Positions 8,520-17,674 of a stretch of 55,237 bases of DNA are shown one piece after another; position 1 is the first letter of the stretch; the number at the start of each line of letters is the position of its first letter. The stretch covers positions 1 to 55,237 of the forward strand of contig CAMBDS010000016.1 in NCBI GenBank assembly GCA_945865405.1, read 5' to 3'. Under the pieces are notes generated by a model, which was not told the origin of the DNA, did no database searches, and worked only from the letters and a program-made list of their open reading frames with translations. The position numbers and the translations under genes are program-made. The DNA is from Caldithrix abyssi DSM 13497 (GTDB lineage: Bacteria; Electryoneota; AABM5-125-24; Hatepunaeales; Hatepunaeaceae).

Positions 8520-8531
8520 ATTGGGTAACAA

Positions 8532-9719
8532 ATGTACGGTGCCTTCAAAGATCACATCTCCTCTACTATAAACGGAATTCGTGAAGCAGGGCTTTACAAA
8601 ACAGAGCGCATTATTGACTCTCCTCAGGGAGCGCAAATATCTGTTAAAGGGAAAGATGTACTTAATTTTTGTGCCAACAATTACCTCGGATTAGGCAATC
8701 ACCCCTCTCTCGTCGCAGAAGCAAAAAACTCACTCGATTCGTGGGGCTACGGAATGTCGTCTGTTCGATTTATCTGTGGCACCCAGGCAGTTCATTCCAA
8801 ACTCGAAGAATCGCTTTCGAAATTCCTTGGAATGGATGCAACGATTCTCTTTTCATCATGTTTTGATGCCAATGGCGGAGTTTTTGAAACTTTACTTACG
8901 AATGAAGACGCCATAATAACAGATGAGTTAAACCACGCTTCCATTATCGACGGGATTCGATTGTGCAAAGCAACACGCTTAATTTACAAACATGGTGATA
9001 TGGCTGATCTCGAGGACAAACTTCGAGAATCTTCCAATTTTCGCTTTAGATTGATAGTCACGGACGGCGTTTTCTCTATGGATGGAGCCATCGCCAAATT
9101 AGACAATATCTGCGATCTTGCTGATAAATATAATGTTATGGTGATGGTTGACGATTCGCATGCAACTGGTTTCATCGGAAAAACAGGTAAAGGTACTCAC
9201 GAGTATCGAGACGTAATGGGGCGGGTCGATATCATCACCTCTACGCTTGGTAAAGCTCTTGGCGGGGCAGCTGGCGGCTTTATCAGCGCCCATAAGGAGA
9301 TCATTGAGCTTCTTCGCCAGCGCGCTAGGCCATACCTCTTCTCGAACACGATGGCGCCGATGATTGCGGCGGGCACGCTGAAAGTCCTCGAGTTGATTGG
9401 TTCCAATACGGACTTACGTGACCGTCTTGAAAAAAATACTCTTCGGTTCCGTGAATCAATGTCCAAAGTAGGATTCGATATTAAACCAGGTATTCACCCT
9501 ATTGTACCTATAATGCTTTATGAAGCTCCATTGGCGCAAAAAATGGCCGCTCGGCTATTGGAAGAGGGAATCTACGTCATTGGATTTTTCTTTCCAGTTG
9601 TTCCAAAAGGACAGGCTCGGATTCGCGTGCAAATTTCTGCAGGCCATACTTCCGAACAGATTGATGTTTGTGTGGCTGCATTTACAAGAGTTGGGTTGGA
9701 ATTAGGTGTGATTAAATGA
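8532..9719 (+). CDS. kbl: Glycine C-acetyltransferase (2-amino-3-ketobutyrate CoA ligase)
   Basis: PLP enzyme of the alpha-oxoamine synthase family, 395 residues, the usual length. It cleaves 2-amino-3-ketobutyrate with CoA to glycine and acetyl-CoA, completing threonine degradation started by the Tdh at 5662. Motifs: CANNYLGLG near the N-terminus, [15 protein letters not shown] (PLP-ring contacts), and [12 protein letters not shown] with the Schiff-base lysine at about residue 239. The paralogues BioF, HemA and SPT share the fold, but the [10 protein letters not shown]-terminus and the tdh context favour Kbl. The PGI/PMI gene follows after 21 bases. Confidence 0.92.
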   Translation: MYGAFKDHISSTINGIREAGLYKTERIIDSPQGAQISVKGKDVLNFCANNYLGLGNHPSLVAEAKNSLDSWGYGMSSVRFICGTQAVHSKLEESLSKFLGMDATILFSSCFDANGGVFETLLTNEDAIITDELNHASIIDGIRLCKATRLIYKHGDMADLEDKLRESSNFRFRLIVTDGVFSMDGAIAKLDNICDLADKYNVMVMVDDSHATGFIGKTGKGTHEYRDVMGRVDIITSTLGKALGGAAGGFISAHKEIIELLRQRARPYLFSNTMAPMIAAGTLKVLELIGSNTDLRDRLEKNTLRFRESMSKVGFDIKPGIHPIVPIMLYEAPLAQKMAARLLEEGIYVIGFFFPVVPKGQARIRVQISAGHTSEQIDVCVAAFTRVGLELGVIK

Positions 9720-9740
9720 TTAGTACATTAATAAATTAGA

Positions 9741-10862
9741 ATGAATAACGATTCTCCCCTGCCACTGTTTGCTACTGTTTCAGCGACCATAGAGGCACTC
9801 AACGCCTTGAAAGAAGTCGATGTTTCGGGAATGAAGAGTGCTGTATTTGAAATGCCATCACAAATCGTGTCTGGACTCGATAGAGTTTCCGGGAATCACG
9901 CTGGTGACGTGCCTCTTGATCGTAGTAAATTCCATCTCGTCGGGCTTGGTGGATCGGCGATTGCGGGCGAACTTCTGCGTGACATGATCGCCCCTGGCAA
10001 AGGGATTTCGATCCATCGTGGGACCCGGCCTCCTCGTGACAAAGCAGGTGTTCTGGTCTCTTCTTATTCCGGCAACACAAGAGAAATTCTTGAAATATCA
10101 GAAATTGTTATCGGTGGACTTAGGACTGTACTCTATCTGACTTCTGGTGGTTTACTCGAAAAACTTGGCAACGAATCTGCCATTCCTGTTTGGAAAATGC
10201 CTGCGGGCTATCAACCCCGCGCCGCAGTCGGTTGGTCGATGGCGATGGTTGCAGCCATAATGAAGAGATGGCAAGTGACTGTTGAAGTCGAAACGAAACT
10301 TCGAGTCGCTGCTATCAAGTTTGACGAAGATATTCATCTTGGCCCAGAATATCGTCACCCGCTCGTTCAGGCAGCTCTTCCGATTGCAGATGCAATCCTC
10401 GACAAAACGACCGTGATTTTTCACTCTCTCAGATGTACCGGATCTGCACGTCGCCTAGCTGCACAAATCAATGAAAACGGCAAGCAAGCTGCTTTTCCCC
10501 TTGTAATGCCAGAAGCGATGCACAACGGCATCGAAGGCCTGATGGGAAGTGGTGACGTTAGCCAGCGAGCACTGTTGTTCATGATGGACTCGAACGATTC
10601 ACCATCGCTTCGTGAAGCAATGCAACGCACTTGGAAGTATTTCGATGGTCAAGGTTTCACTAGCCTCCATTTTCCATCCGCCGGCTCTGATCAGTACGAA
10701 ACAACGCTCTCGCGTGTGTTTATAGCCGATATGATTAGTCTCTTCCTCGCGGCCCGTCGCAGAATTGACCCGACACCTATTCCGACGATAAAAGCTATCA
10801 AGGAGTTAGAGCCACCATTGAATGAATCGTATCATCCCCAAGATCGGGTAGAATTTCATTAA
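9741..10862 (+). CDS. Bifunctional phosphoglucose/phosphomannose isomerase
   Basis: 373 residues with two SIS domains. It interconverts glucose-6-P or mannose-6-P with fructose-6-P. Motifs: LVGLGGSAIAGELLRD (about 72-87) and SSYSGNTREILE (sugar-phosphate binding), then the C-terminal PGI-PMI domain with PRAAVGWSMA and the conserved NENGKQAAFPLVMPEAMHN segment (usually NENxKxPAFxxxLPExxHN), containing the catalytic Glu-His elements. This archaeal/FCB-type enzyme often replaces the classical Pgi; no classical pgi is in the window. The following nucleotidyltransferase gene fits a route from fructose-6-P to activated sugars. Confidence 0.88.
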   Translation: MNNDSPLPLFATVSATIEALNALKEVDVSGMKSAVFEMPSQIVSGLDRVSGNHAGDVPLDRSKFHLVGLGGSAIAGELLRDMIAPGKGISIHRGTRPPRDKAGVLVSSYSGNTREILEISEIVIGGLRTVLYLTSGGLLEKLGNESAIPVWKMPAGYQPRAAVGWSMAMVAAIMKRWQVTVEVETKLRVAAIKFDEDIHLGPEYRHPLVQAALPIADAILDKTTVIFHSLRCTGSARRLAAQINENGKQAAFPLVMPEAMHNGIEGLMGSGDVSQRALLFMMDSNDSPSLREAMQRTWKYFDGQGFTSLHFPSAGSDQYETTLSRVFIADMISLFLAARRRIDPTPIPTIKAIKELEPPLNESYHPQDRVEFH

Positions 10863-10945
10863 TCGGTTCAAATTGAATATTTCAACGTTGTTAATAATCA
10901 TTCAGTGACATATTTCTGAACACGCAAAGCTAACAAAATCATACT

Positions 10946-11923
10946 ATGAAAGTTATTATACCGGCTGCTGGCTTCGGTAGTCGCCTCCGACCACATACAT
11001 TTACATCTCAGAAGTCGATGCTACCTGTAGCAGGCAAACCGATCATTGCCCACATTATTGAGCAGATTATCAGCTGGGGTGCCACTGAAGTAACAATGGT
11101 TGTTGGCTATCTTCGCGAAGGCATGGAAAAATATCTGACCGAATCTTATCAGATTCCATTTGAATTTCGCGAGCAAGGCGAGATGTTAGGGTTGGGACAC
11201 GCGGTGTTGACCGGTTTGAATGACGATGATCAGGAAGTGATTGTCATTCTTGGTGATACAATACTTGAGGTTGATCTTAGACCCATTATTAGTCGCGGGA
11301 TAACTGCTATTGGAGTCTCTGAAGTAGATGATGCAAGAAAATTTGGCGTGATCGAAAAGGAGAACGGTCGTGTCGTTCGTATGACCGAAAAATCTCCAAA
11401 TCCTCCCTCTAATCTTGCTATTGTCGGTGTTTACTATATCAAAAACGGTGGTGTTCTTTCTCAAGCAATAAAAGAAATCATCGAGAAGAATATCACTGTT
11501 AAAGGTGAGTACCAGATCACCGACGCCTTGCAACTAATGATTAATCAGGGCGAACGTATCGAGTCATTCCCCATCCAAGGTTGGTATGACTGCGGAAAAC
11601 CGTCAGCTCTACTCGAAACAAATGCCTATCTATTAAAGCGTGATGGTGGATCCTATCCTGTTGCAGGAATTGAAAATAGCGTAATTATTCCTCCCGTAAG
11701 CATTGCATCTGGGGTAACGATAAAAGATTCGGTCATCGGACCCAATGTTACCATCGGATCTCGTTCAAATATTAAAAACTCAATTATCTCCAATTCAATA
11801 TGCGGAGATGATATCATCGTGGAAACTTCGATCTTGAAAGAGTCTCTTTTGGGTAACCGGACACGCGTTTTTTCAAAAGAAAGTCAACTCAATATAGGCG
11901 CTTCCAGCGAATTAGAAATTTAA
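10946..11923 (+). CDS. Sugar-1-phosphate nucleotidyltransferase with left-handed beta-helix
   Basis: 325 residues. The N-terminal nucleotidyltransferase domain begins MKVIIPAAGFGSRLRPHTFT with the G-x-G-x-R-L signature and K in QKSMLPVAGKP; the metal-binding Asp is in ILGDTILEVD. The C-terminal 80 residues form hexapeptide repeats (VIIPPVSIASGVTIKDSVIG and on), a left-handed beta-helix. This is the NDP-sugar pyrophosphorylase group including long RmlA (dTDP-glucose) and GalU-like (UDP-glucose) enzymes; nucleotide and sugar cannot be fixed from sequence. It lies between PGI/PMI and metK and probably supplies activated sugars for envelope polysaccharides. Confidence 0.85.
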   Translation: MKVIIPAAGFGSRLRPHTFTSQKSMLPVAGKPIIAHIIEQIISWGATEVTMVVGYLREGMEKYLTESYQIPFEFREQGEMLGLGHAVLTGLNDDDQEVIVILGDTILEVDLRPIISRGITAIGVSEVDDARKFGVIEKENGRVVRMTEKSPNPPSNLAIVGVYYIKNGGVLSQAIKEIIEKNITVKGEYQITDALQLMINQGERIESFPIQGWYDCGKPSALLETNAYLLKRDGGSYPVAGIENSVIIPPVSIASGVTIKDSVIGPNVTIGSRSNIKNSIISNSICGDDIIVETSILKESLLGNRTRVFSKESQLNIGASSELEI

Positions 11924-11958
11924 CCTGACAGGGAAATCCCTGTAATTCAAGGAGAAAG

Positions 11959-13098
11959 ATGAAGGGCGAATTCTTATTTACGTCTGAATCGGTAACTGAA
12001 GGTCATCCCGATAAGATTGCAGATCAAATTTCCGATGCTGTTCTTGACGCAGTCCTAAAAGATGATCCGTTTGGCCGTGTTGCATGCGAAACATTCTTAA
12101 CGACTGGACTTGCGCTGGTTGGTGGTGAAATCACCACTACAACATATGTCGATATCCCAAGACTTGTCAGGCAAGTCATCAAGGATATCGGCTATACAAG
12201 TGCTGCGTTCGGTTTCGATTACGAAACTTGTGCCGTCATCACAACAATCGACCAACAATCTGCCGATATCGCTATGGGTGTTGATCGAGCCGGTGCAGGC
12301 GATCAAGGCATGATGATCGGTTTCGCTTCTGATGAAACGGATGAGTTGATGCCGTTGCCTATTCACCTCGCTCACAAACTTGCCCGTCAACTTGCCCGTG
12401 TACGTAAAGACGGCACCCTCCCTTATCTTCGCCCGGACGGAAAAACTCAGGTCTCTGTGCGCTACAATGGTGATGTTCCTATCTGCGTCGAAACGGTTGT
12501 CGTCTCCAGTCAGCATGAACCGGATGTAACTCACGCTCGCATTTCTGAAGACATTCGTGAACATGTTATTTTCAAAGTCATCCCTGAAAAATATCTTGAT
12601 CGCAACAAGACAAAGATCCACATCAATCCAACAGGAAGATTCGTCCTCGGCGGCCCCCACGCCGACACAGGCCTTACAGGTCGAAAGATCATCGTCGATA
12701 CCTATGGTGGCTTTGCCTTACACGGTGGCGGGGCATTCTCTGGCAAGGACCCAACGAAGGTTGACCGATCCGCAGCCTACGCAGCTCGTCATCTGGCCAG
12801 AAATGTTATCGCAGCTGGTCTGGCAAAAAAATGCTCAATTCAAGTAGCATACGCTATTGGTATCGCCGAACCCGTTTCGATGATGGTTGATACTTATGGT
12901 ACTGGCAAACTCCCTGATGTGGAGTTGACAAATCTCGTCATGCAACGCATCGATATGACACCGGCAGGTATCATCGAACGACTCGACCTTCGCCGTCCCA
13001 TATACCGGAATACCGCAGCGTATGGTCATTTCGGTCGCTCAGCAGAAGAAGGTTTCAGTTGGGAGAAGAACGATTTGGTTGACGTATTAACCAAGTAG
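11959..13098 (+). CDS. metK: S-adenosylmethionine synthetase
   Basis: Makes SAM from ATP and methionine; 379 residues, normal length. All signature motifs are present: [17 protein letters not shown] near the N-terminus, [12 protein letters not shown] (ATP-binding hexapeptide GAGDQG), and [19 protein letters not shown] (P-loop-like GGGAFSGKD). Start ATG 11959 is preceded by AAGGAGA. The 35-base gap to the previous gene has no room for a SAM riboswitch. A hairpin without a T-run follows the stop. Confidence 0.97.
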   Translation: MKGEFLFTSESVTEGHPDKIADQISDAVLDAVLKDDPFGRVACETFLTTGLALVGGEITTTTYVDIPRLVRQVIKDIGYTSAAFGFDYETCAVITTIDQQSADIAMGVDRAGAGDQGMMIGFASDETDELMPLPIHLAHKLARQLARVRKDGTLPYLRPDGKTQVSVRYNGDVPICVETVVVSSQHEPDVTHARISEDIREHVIFKVIPEKYLDRNKTKIHINPTGRFVLGGPHADTGLTGRKIIVDTYGGFALHGGGAFSGKDPTKVDRSAAYAARHLARNVIAAGLAKKCSIQVAYAIGIAEPVSMMVDTYGTGKLPDVELTNLVMQRIDMTPAGIIERLDLRRPIYRNTAAYGHFGRSAEEGFSWEKNDLVDVLTK

Positions 13099-13102
13099 AA
13101 TT

Positions 13103-13137
13103 AAAGGGCGATAGGCGCAATACGCATATCGCTCTTT
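13103..13137 (+). terminator. Hairpin after metK, weak terminator candidate
   Basis: AAAGGGCGATA (13103-13113) pairs with TATCGCTCTTT (13127-13137), 11 bp with one G-T wobble and a 13-base loop. The 3' side contains only a CTTT end and then ACATTG, so Rho-independent termination would be weak; it may instead stabilise the metK message. Confidence 0.4.
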
Positions 13138-13179
13138 ACATTGAAGTAACCACAAGCGATTATTGATTTTGAGGTGACT

Positions 13180-15180
13180 ATGAGGTTTTCTATTAGGGAT
13201 ATTGTACTTTCATTGGTACTGGGCACTATCCCATTTCTGGTCGGTTGCACTTTGGAGCCACCCGGTGCTCCTGTCTGGACAGTTGAGATGACTGTCCCGT
13301 TTAGCGAGCGAGTTTATCGCATGGGTGAGCTAATTACCGACTCCGCCAAGCTTGCGGAACGAGGGTGGGGGGTAACTGTTAATCCAATCGATTCAGTACT
13401 CAGATTCGAGTTCAGAGACTCTCTTGATTATCAGGCTATCGGTGAGAGAATTCAGTATGACGCCTCAGATGTAGGACGATATGATAACCGCATCGGACTA
13501 ATTCATATCGAGGAGCCAAATCCCGATATTGACAGAATTAACATATCTGAAGCAAATCCACTACTTCAGGCGGGCTACACGGGACCCGTATTGCCATTTG
13601 TACTTTCTGAAGCTGAAGACACAATGCATTTCGATATTTTCCGTTGGGTTGCTGTTCGTAGCGGGTATCTCAGGATGACTGTCACAAATACCTATCCATT
13701 CGATATTCAGAACCTGACCGTGCAGATCAGTAACGTTGAAAATCAGACAAATCTCGGTACGATCATCTTTGCATTGCCAATCGGTCCGGGACAAACTGCA
13801 ACTGATAGCATTAACCTTGGTGGAGACATTGTCTACAATGAGTTGCATATGGTTGCCAATGGAAATTCACCTGGATCAGCGTCTCCTGTCACCATTCAGG
13901 GGGACGAAACGTTGAGCATACTTATTGGCGTCTCCAGCACAGACGTGGATTCCGCAGAGGCTGAAATAGCTGAACAATCGTTTGGCAATCCGGATCGTCT
14001 CAGTATTGACAGTCGCAACAAAATTATCCAGGCAGACATCAAGCGTGGTAACGCCTTCTTCCGTCTCACTAATACGACGAAGATGAAAATATCTACCGAG
14101 ATGATATTTGAGAATTTCGTTGATTCTTTGGGTGATCAAATTCATAAGGTAATTACTCTTAATCCAGAGTCGCGAGGCGAACTTTCTGTTATCGAACTTA
14201 ATGGCGCGACTGTCACGATGCCATTGAATGATCAGGGACTCAGAGTCTCAAATCATGTCACAATTGAAGATAGTCGAACAACGCGATATCAGGGGAATAC
14301 CTACCAAGTGATCACTGGAGATCAGGGTGTTCTGGTTGAATACTGGACGGACGAACTCACTCTCAGCGCATTTGAAGGCGTTCCAGATTCTATCACAATT
14401 GACTTACCGGGATTTGTAACTGACGTGGCATTTCCTGCTGGCCTCGATGCAATAAGCTTTACTTCTGATACTGTGACTGTTTCGATCTTCAATGAGACAC
14501 AGATGAATTTGAGGCTTAGAATGGGCCTCAACGGTTCAAATAGCAAAGACGATCTAACCTACTCAATTCCGATTGCTGCAGACCTCGTTCCCGGAATGAA
14601 TCAAATCGTCGTGGCTAATGCGGACAGCCTGACAAGTATTCTTCCTGACCGTATAGAAGTAGAGGGTTGGGCAGGGATTGGGCGCAAGTTCTTTCCATTG
14701 GAGGGTGTCAGTCGGATCGATGAGACTCAGGGTTTTTCTGGGATGGTTCAATTGCGAACCGGTTTACGCTTCTATCTGAATTCTGACACGATTTTGACTG
14801 CGCCAGACTCTCTGGAAGATGCTCTCGATTATCCACTTGAAGGTGCAACAATTACCTTGAAAATCAAGAACAAAATCCCACTCGGTGGAATAGTCGAATT
14901 GATGATGGGTAACGACACGACAAATATGGTTGCCGTAATCTCAGCAGAAATTCCACGCGGTGATATTGTTGATAAGAGAGTCCCTGTAGCTATCGAGCTG
15001 ATTAGAACGGAGGGACTTGATCAATCAGAGCTTGAAATGATGAAGACCCTACCACTTTACACGCGCCAAAGAATGATCTTATTTGGCAACAATAACCAGT
15101 TGGCATGGATTTATGGCGACGATGCGCTATCTGTCCAGGCCTCCGCGACCGTCCATTATTTTGTCAATCCAAACGAGTAG
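13180..15180 (+). CDS. Large hypothetical lipoprotein
   Basis: 666 residues from ATG 13180; GAGG five bases upstream favours it over the in-frame GTG at 13174. A signal peptide ends in the lipobox LVGC with Cys 23, so the protein should be lipidated after LspA cleavage and face the periplasm or the outer membrane. The rest is a long beta-rich, Ser/Thr/Asp-rich sequence without an enzymatic motif I recognise; repeated segments such as VTIQGDETLSILIGVSS and ITIDLPGFVTDV suggest stacked beta-sandwich domains. The next gene, 9 bases on, encodes an outer-membrane barrel candidate, so the two probably form a functional pair (barrel plus accessory lipoprotein). Function unknown. Confidence 0.75.
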   Translation: MRFSIRDIVLSLVLGTIPFLVGCTLEPPGAPVWTVEMTVPFSERVYRMGELITDSAKLAERGWGVTVNPIDSVLRFEFRDSLDYQAIGERIQYDASDVGRYDNRIGLIHIEEPNPDIDRINISEANPLLQAGYTGPVLPFVLSEAEDTMHFDIFRWVAVRSGYLRMTVTNTYPFDIQNLTVQISNVENQTNLGTIIFALPIGPGQTATDSINLGGDIVYNELHMVANGNSPGSASPVTIQGDETLSILIGVSSTDVDSAEAEIAEQSFGNPDRLSIDSRNKIIQADIKRGNAFFRLTNTTKMKISTEMIFENFVDSLGDQIHKVITLNPESRGELSVIELNGATVTMPLNDQGLRVSNHVTIEDSRTTRYQGNTYQVITGDQGVLVEYWTDELTLSAFEGVPDSITIDLPGFVTDVAFPAGLDAISFTSDTVTVSIFNETQMNLRLRMGLNGSNSKDDLTYSIPIAADLVPGMNQIVVANADSLTSILPDRIEVEGWAGIGRKFFPLEGVSRIDETQGFSGMVQLRTGLRFYLNSDTILTAPDSLEDALDYPLEGATITLKIKNKIPLGGIVELMMGNDTTNMVAVISAEIPRGDIVDKRVPVAIELIRTEGLDQSELEMMKTLPLYTRQRMILFGNNNQLAWIYGDDALSVQASATVHYFVNPNE

Positions 15181-15189
15181 GAGAGTCAC

Positions 15190-16473
15190 GTGAAATCGAA
15201 ACTCGGTATCTTGACGCTGTTCCTGCTTGTTTCCTACGGCACTCTATTCGCGCAATCTGTCCGAACGGGCAGGAGCGTTGGAGTCGCTGAATCTGGCGCA
15301 ATGGGAATGTATGGCGCAAATGCCGCCGGATGGAACCCTGCCAATCTTGGCTTGAAGGCAAACCCTGTCACAAGTTTGGTATTCGCATCATTTAGCGTCT
15401 CATTGGGCAATAACGCCTTTTCACCACAATATATCAGTGACACATTTGTCGAAGGTGATACCCTTGATAATACTCAAATTAAGGATATCCTCTCACAGAT
15501 GGACGCTGATCAACTTCGCATTTATGCACTGGTTGGAGTTCCGGTCTTCGGGCTCTCTATTAGTCATTACGCTCTGAATGTCGATGCGCATGTTCTCGCC
15601 ACAGCCGCAATCCCCGCCGATATTTTCGAGTTGGTTATGACAGGACCTGTGGTCAATGTTCCTTACGATCTAAGTACAGTAGATGAGTCATCGGTTGCCT
15701 ATGTGACCACATCGCTATCTGCAGCTCAGCCACTCTCGACAATTCCTTTTACCCAAGAGTTTTCGGTTGGTGCCAGTTTCAAATATATCAAGGGTTTGGC
15801 TTATGGTGAATTGGAACATAAGGAAGGGATGCTCCAAATTACTCAGGAGACACTCCACGCAGAAGGATTCTTTAGGACTCTCTCTTCGACAATGGGAGAT
15901 GGTGTCGGGCTTGATCTGGCGGCTGTTAGTAAGTTGAACTATCGGGACATCTATCTTGGGTTGACGCTTGGCAACGTTATAGGCGACATTACTTGGGAGG
16001 ATGTAGAGGCGTCAGAAGTTCGATTCTATCGAAATAATGGATTGAGCGTCGATTCCTTGACTAAGACCGACTACTGGAAACATTTCATGACGAATACAGA
16101 TACGACATATGACTTCGGATCTGTCAAGACTCCCCTCTCACGTTACATGATACTCGCCGCAGATTTGCCCTATATGAATGGTCGAGGTGATCTGTTCGTT
16201 AGTTATTACCAGGGCTTCAATGACGCCCCTGGTCAAAGCACCACGCCGCGAATTGCTGTTGGTACCGAGTTTCGATGGATTCCAGTCCTCCCCTTGAGGG
16301 CAGGAATTGCAATGGGTGGTATCGAAGGATCAATGTACTCAGCCGGCTTTGGTCTTCGATTACTCGGCTATCAGATGAATATCGGTGCGGCTTGGCAACG
16401 TGGATTCCTTACAAATGCTGAAGGATTCTCCTTTGCGATTACGAACTATATCGGGCCGGGCTTTAAGCGGTAG
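15190..16473 (+). CDS. Outer-membrane beta-barrel protein (DUF5723/PorV-like)
   Basis: 427 residues. Start GTG 15190 follows AGGAGAG at 15179-15185. A signal peptide ends GTLFAQS (about residue 22). The start of the mature part, RSVGVAESGAMGMYGANAAGWNPANLG, carries the A-x-x-NPANLG pattern of FCB outer-membrane barrels related to DUF5723, PorV and FadL-like proteins. Alternating hydrophobic strands continue to a C-terminus ending in aromatic and basic residues (FAITNYIGPGFKR). Likely an outer-membrane channel or scaffold working with the upstream lipoprotein. The transcript ends at the strong terminator at 16502-16534. Cargo or partner unknown. Confidence 0.72.
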   Translation: MKSKLGILTLFLLVSYGTLFAQSVRTGRSVGVAESGAMGMYGANAAGWNPANLGLKANPVTSLVFASFSVSLGNNAFSPQYISDTFVEGDTLDNTQIKDILSQMDADQLRIYALVGVPVFGLSISHYALNVDAHVLATAAIPADIFELVMTGPVVNVPYDLSTVDESSVAYVTTSLSAAQPLSTIPFTQEFSVGASFKYIKGLAYGELEHKEGMLQITQETLHAEGFFRTLSSTMGDGVGLDLAAVSKLNYRDIYLGLTLGNVIGDITWEDVEASEVRFYRNNGLSVDSLTKTDYWKHFMTNTDTTYDFGSVKTPLSRYMILAADLPYMNGRGDLFVSYYQGFNDAPGQSTTPRIAVGTEFRWIPVLPLRAGIAMGGIEGSMYSAGFGLRLLGYQMNIGAAWQRGFLTNAEGFSFAITNYIGPGFKR

Positions 16474-16501
16474 ATAAGTTTTCTATCGTTTTGTAAATGA
16501 A

Positions 16502-16534
16502 AAGGCAGCCGACATTTGGTCGGTTGCCTTTTTT
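16502..16534. terminator. Bidirectional intrinsic terminator
   Basis: AAGGCAGCCGAC (16502-16513) pairs with GTCGGTTGCCTT (16519-16530): 12 bp with one G-T wobble and a 5-base loop. A T-run follows on the plus strand and TTTTCATTT on the minus strand. It lies between convergent genes and probably ends both the barrel-protein operon and the bd-like oxidase operon. Confidence 0.88.
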
Positions 16535-16564
16535 ATGGAGTGACTTCCTCATAATATTATTCTG

Positions 16565-17674
16565 TTAAGTCTTCGACCCTTTTAGATAGGTTTGTACCAA
16601 CCATCTAAGCAACCACAATCCAATAACAAAGGTCACAAAGAACATCGCAATTGCCCCCCACATTGTATCGACTTTTGGCATATCAAGAGTGTAAAAGCCT
16701 TCCTGATAGGCACTCCGCACCATATCCCTTAACAACACCATAGCGCAAATCGTAATCCCTACTAATATTGTTCCCAACGGAAGTGCAGAAGATTGTGGTT
16801 CGGTTGTTGCGCGCTTAAGAACTGGAATTGCCCAGATTGCCAGCCCCATCCCGACAAGCCATAACATGGTCTCCAACATACTTTTACCCATCAGTCTCAT
16901 CATTATGTTTCGTGGCAAACTCATCATAAATATGAAACCTACGAGAATATTTATCATGGTTGGGAGGGCGAATAATTTGTATCCAAACTCCATTTTGAAC
17001 ATTGCATATTCCACATCCTTTTTATGTTCAATCCTACCCAACCACATTACCCAGATTCCACACACCGCAATCGCTCCAATAACCATGTGCAACCAGCGAG
17101 GGAAAGTCGTTGGATCACCAAGATTTAGGGACCAGCCCGAGGGATCCTCAAGGATTATTTTGCTAAATCGCTCCGGCTGTTGCGCAAGGTTGAAATTATT
17201 GCTCAGAATAAACGATATCCACAATAAAATCAAGGCCGCCAAAAGCGGTAACCAACGCTTGATTGCAGTCTCGCCACCCTGGTGAAATTTAAGGTAATAA
17301 AAAGAATAATACGCAATTATTACCAATGGAAATACGAGCCACCAGAACCACCCCATCGCGATGGAAGAGGTATAGACAAGATGCCCGTAAAGCACTTGCA
17401 CAAAGAGAAGCGGGGCTACTCCGAGCGTTACTGTCATAGCTGTTAATGTCGGAAGATATGCCAACATTTCCCGAAACAACCTCCCATTGTGTGAAGTTGG
17501 TTGGTATTTTGACCGAATCGCACACCAGAAGACCGTCCATGCTCCTCCCAAAAGCAAATTCATTGCAATCAGATGGAGCAATAAAGTCAATAATAACAAG
17601 CCCTTAAGCAACCATACCGGAGCGGGGAGGGGGATGGGGTCAAATGTGGGGATTATTAATAATGAGTCTATCAT
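16565..17674 (-). CDS. Cytochrome bd-like oxidase subunit II (membrane)
   Basis: 369 residues with about nine membrane helices. It is encoded just after, and overlapping by 4 bases (ATGA), the large subunit of a cytochrome bd-like oxidase. A His sits in the first helix (His 34 in LLLHLIAMNLLLGG), with further helix-embedded His in VLYGHLVYTSS and FPRWLHMVIG, more than in canonical CydB; segments such as GVAPLLFVQVLYG recall the small subunits of bd-superfamily members that use cytochrome c or carry haem differently from E. coli CydB. I assign it as the partner subunit from context and helix pattern; a specific family needs a profile search. The gene ends at the bidirectional terminator. Confidence 0.65.
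   Translation of the reverse strand: MIDSLLIIPTFDPIPLPAPVWLLKGLLLLTLLLHLIAMNLLLGGAWTVFWCAIRSKYQPTSHNGRLFREMLAYLPTLTAMTVTLGVAPLLFVQVLYGHLVYTSSIAMGWFWWLVFPLVIIAYYSFYYLKFHQGGETAIKRWLPLLAALILLWISFILSNNFNLAQQPERFSKIILEDPSGWSLNLGDPTTFPRWLHMVIGAIAVCGIWVMWLGRIEHKKDVEYAMFKMEFGYKLFALPTMINILVGFIFMMSLPRNIMMRLMGKSMLETMLWLVGMGLAIWAIPVLKRATTEPQSSALPLGTILVGITICAMVLLRDMVRSAYQEGFYTLDMPKVDTMWGAIAMFFVTFVIGLWLLRWLVQTYLKGSKT

Noticed and set aside
11924..11958. SAM riboswitch before metK
   Set aside because: The gap is 35 bases and lacks any SAM aptamer core.
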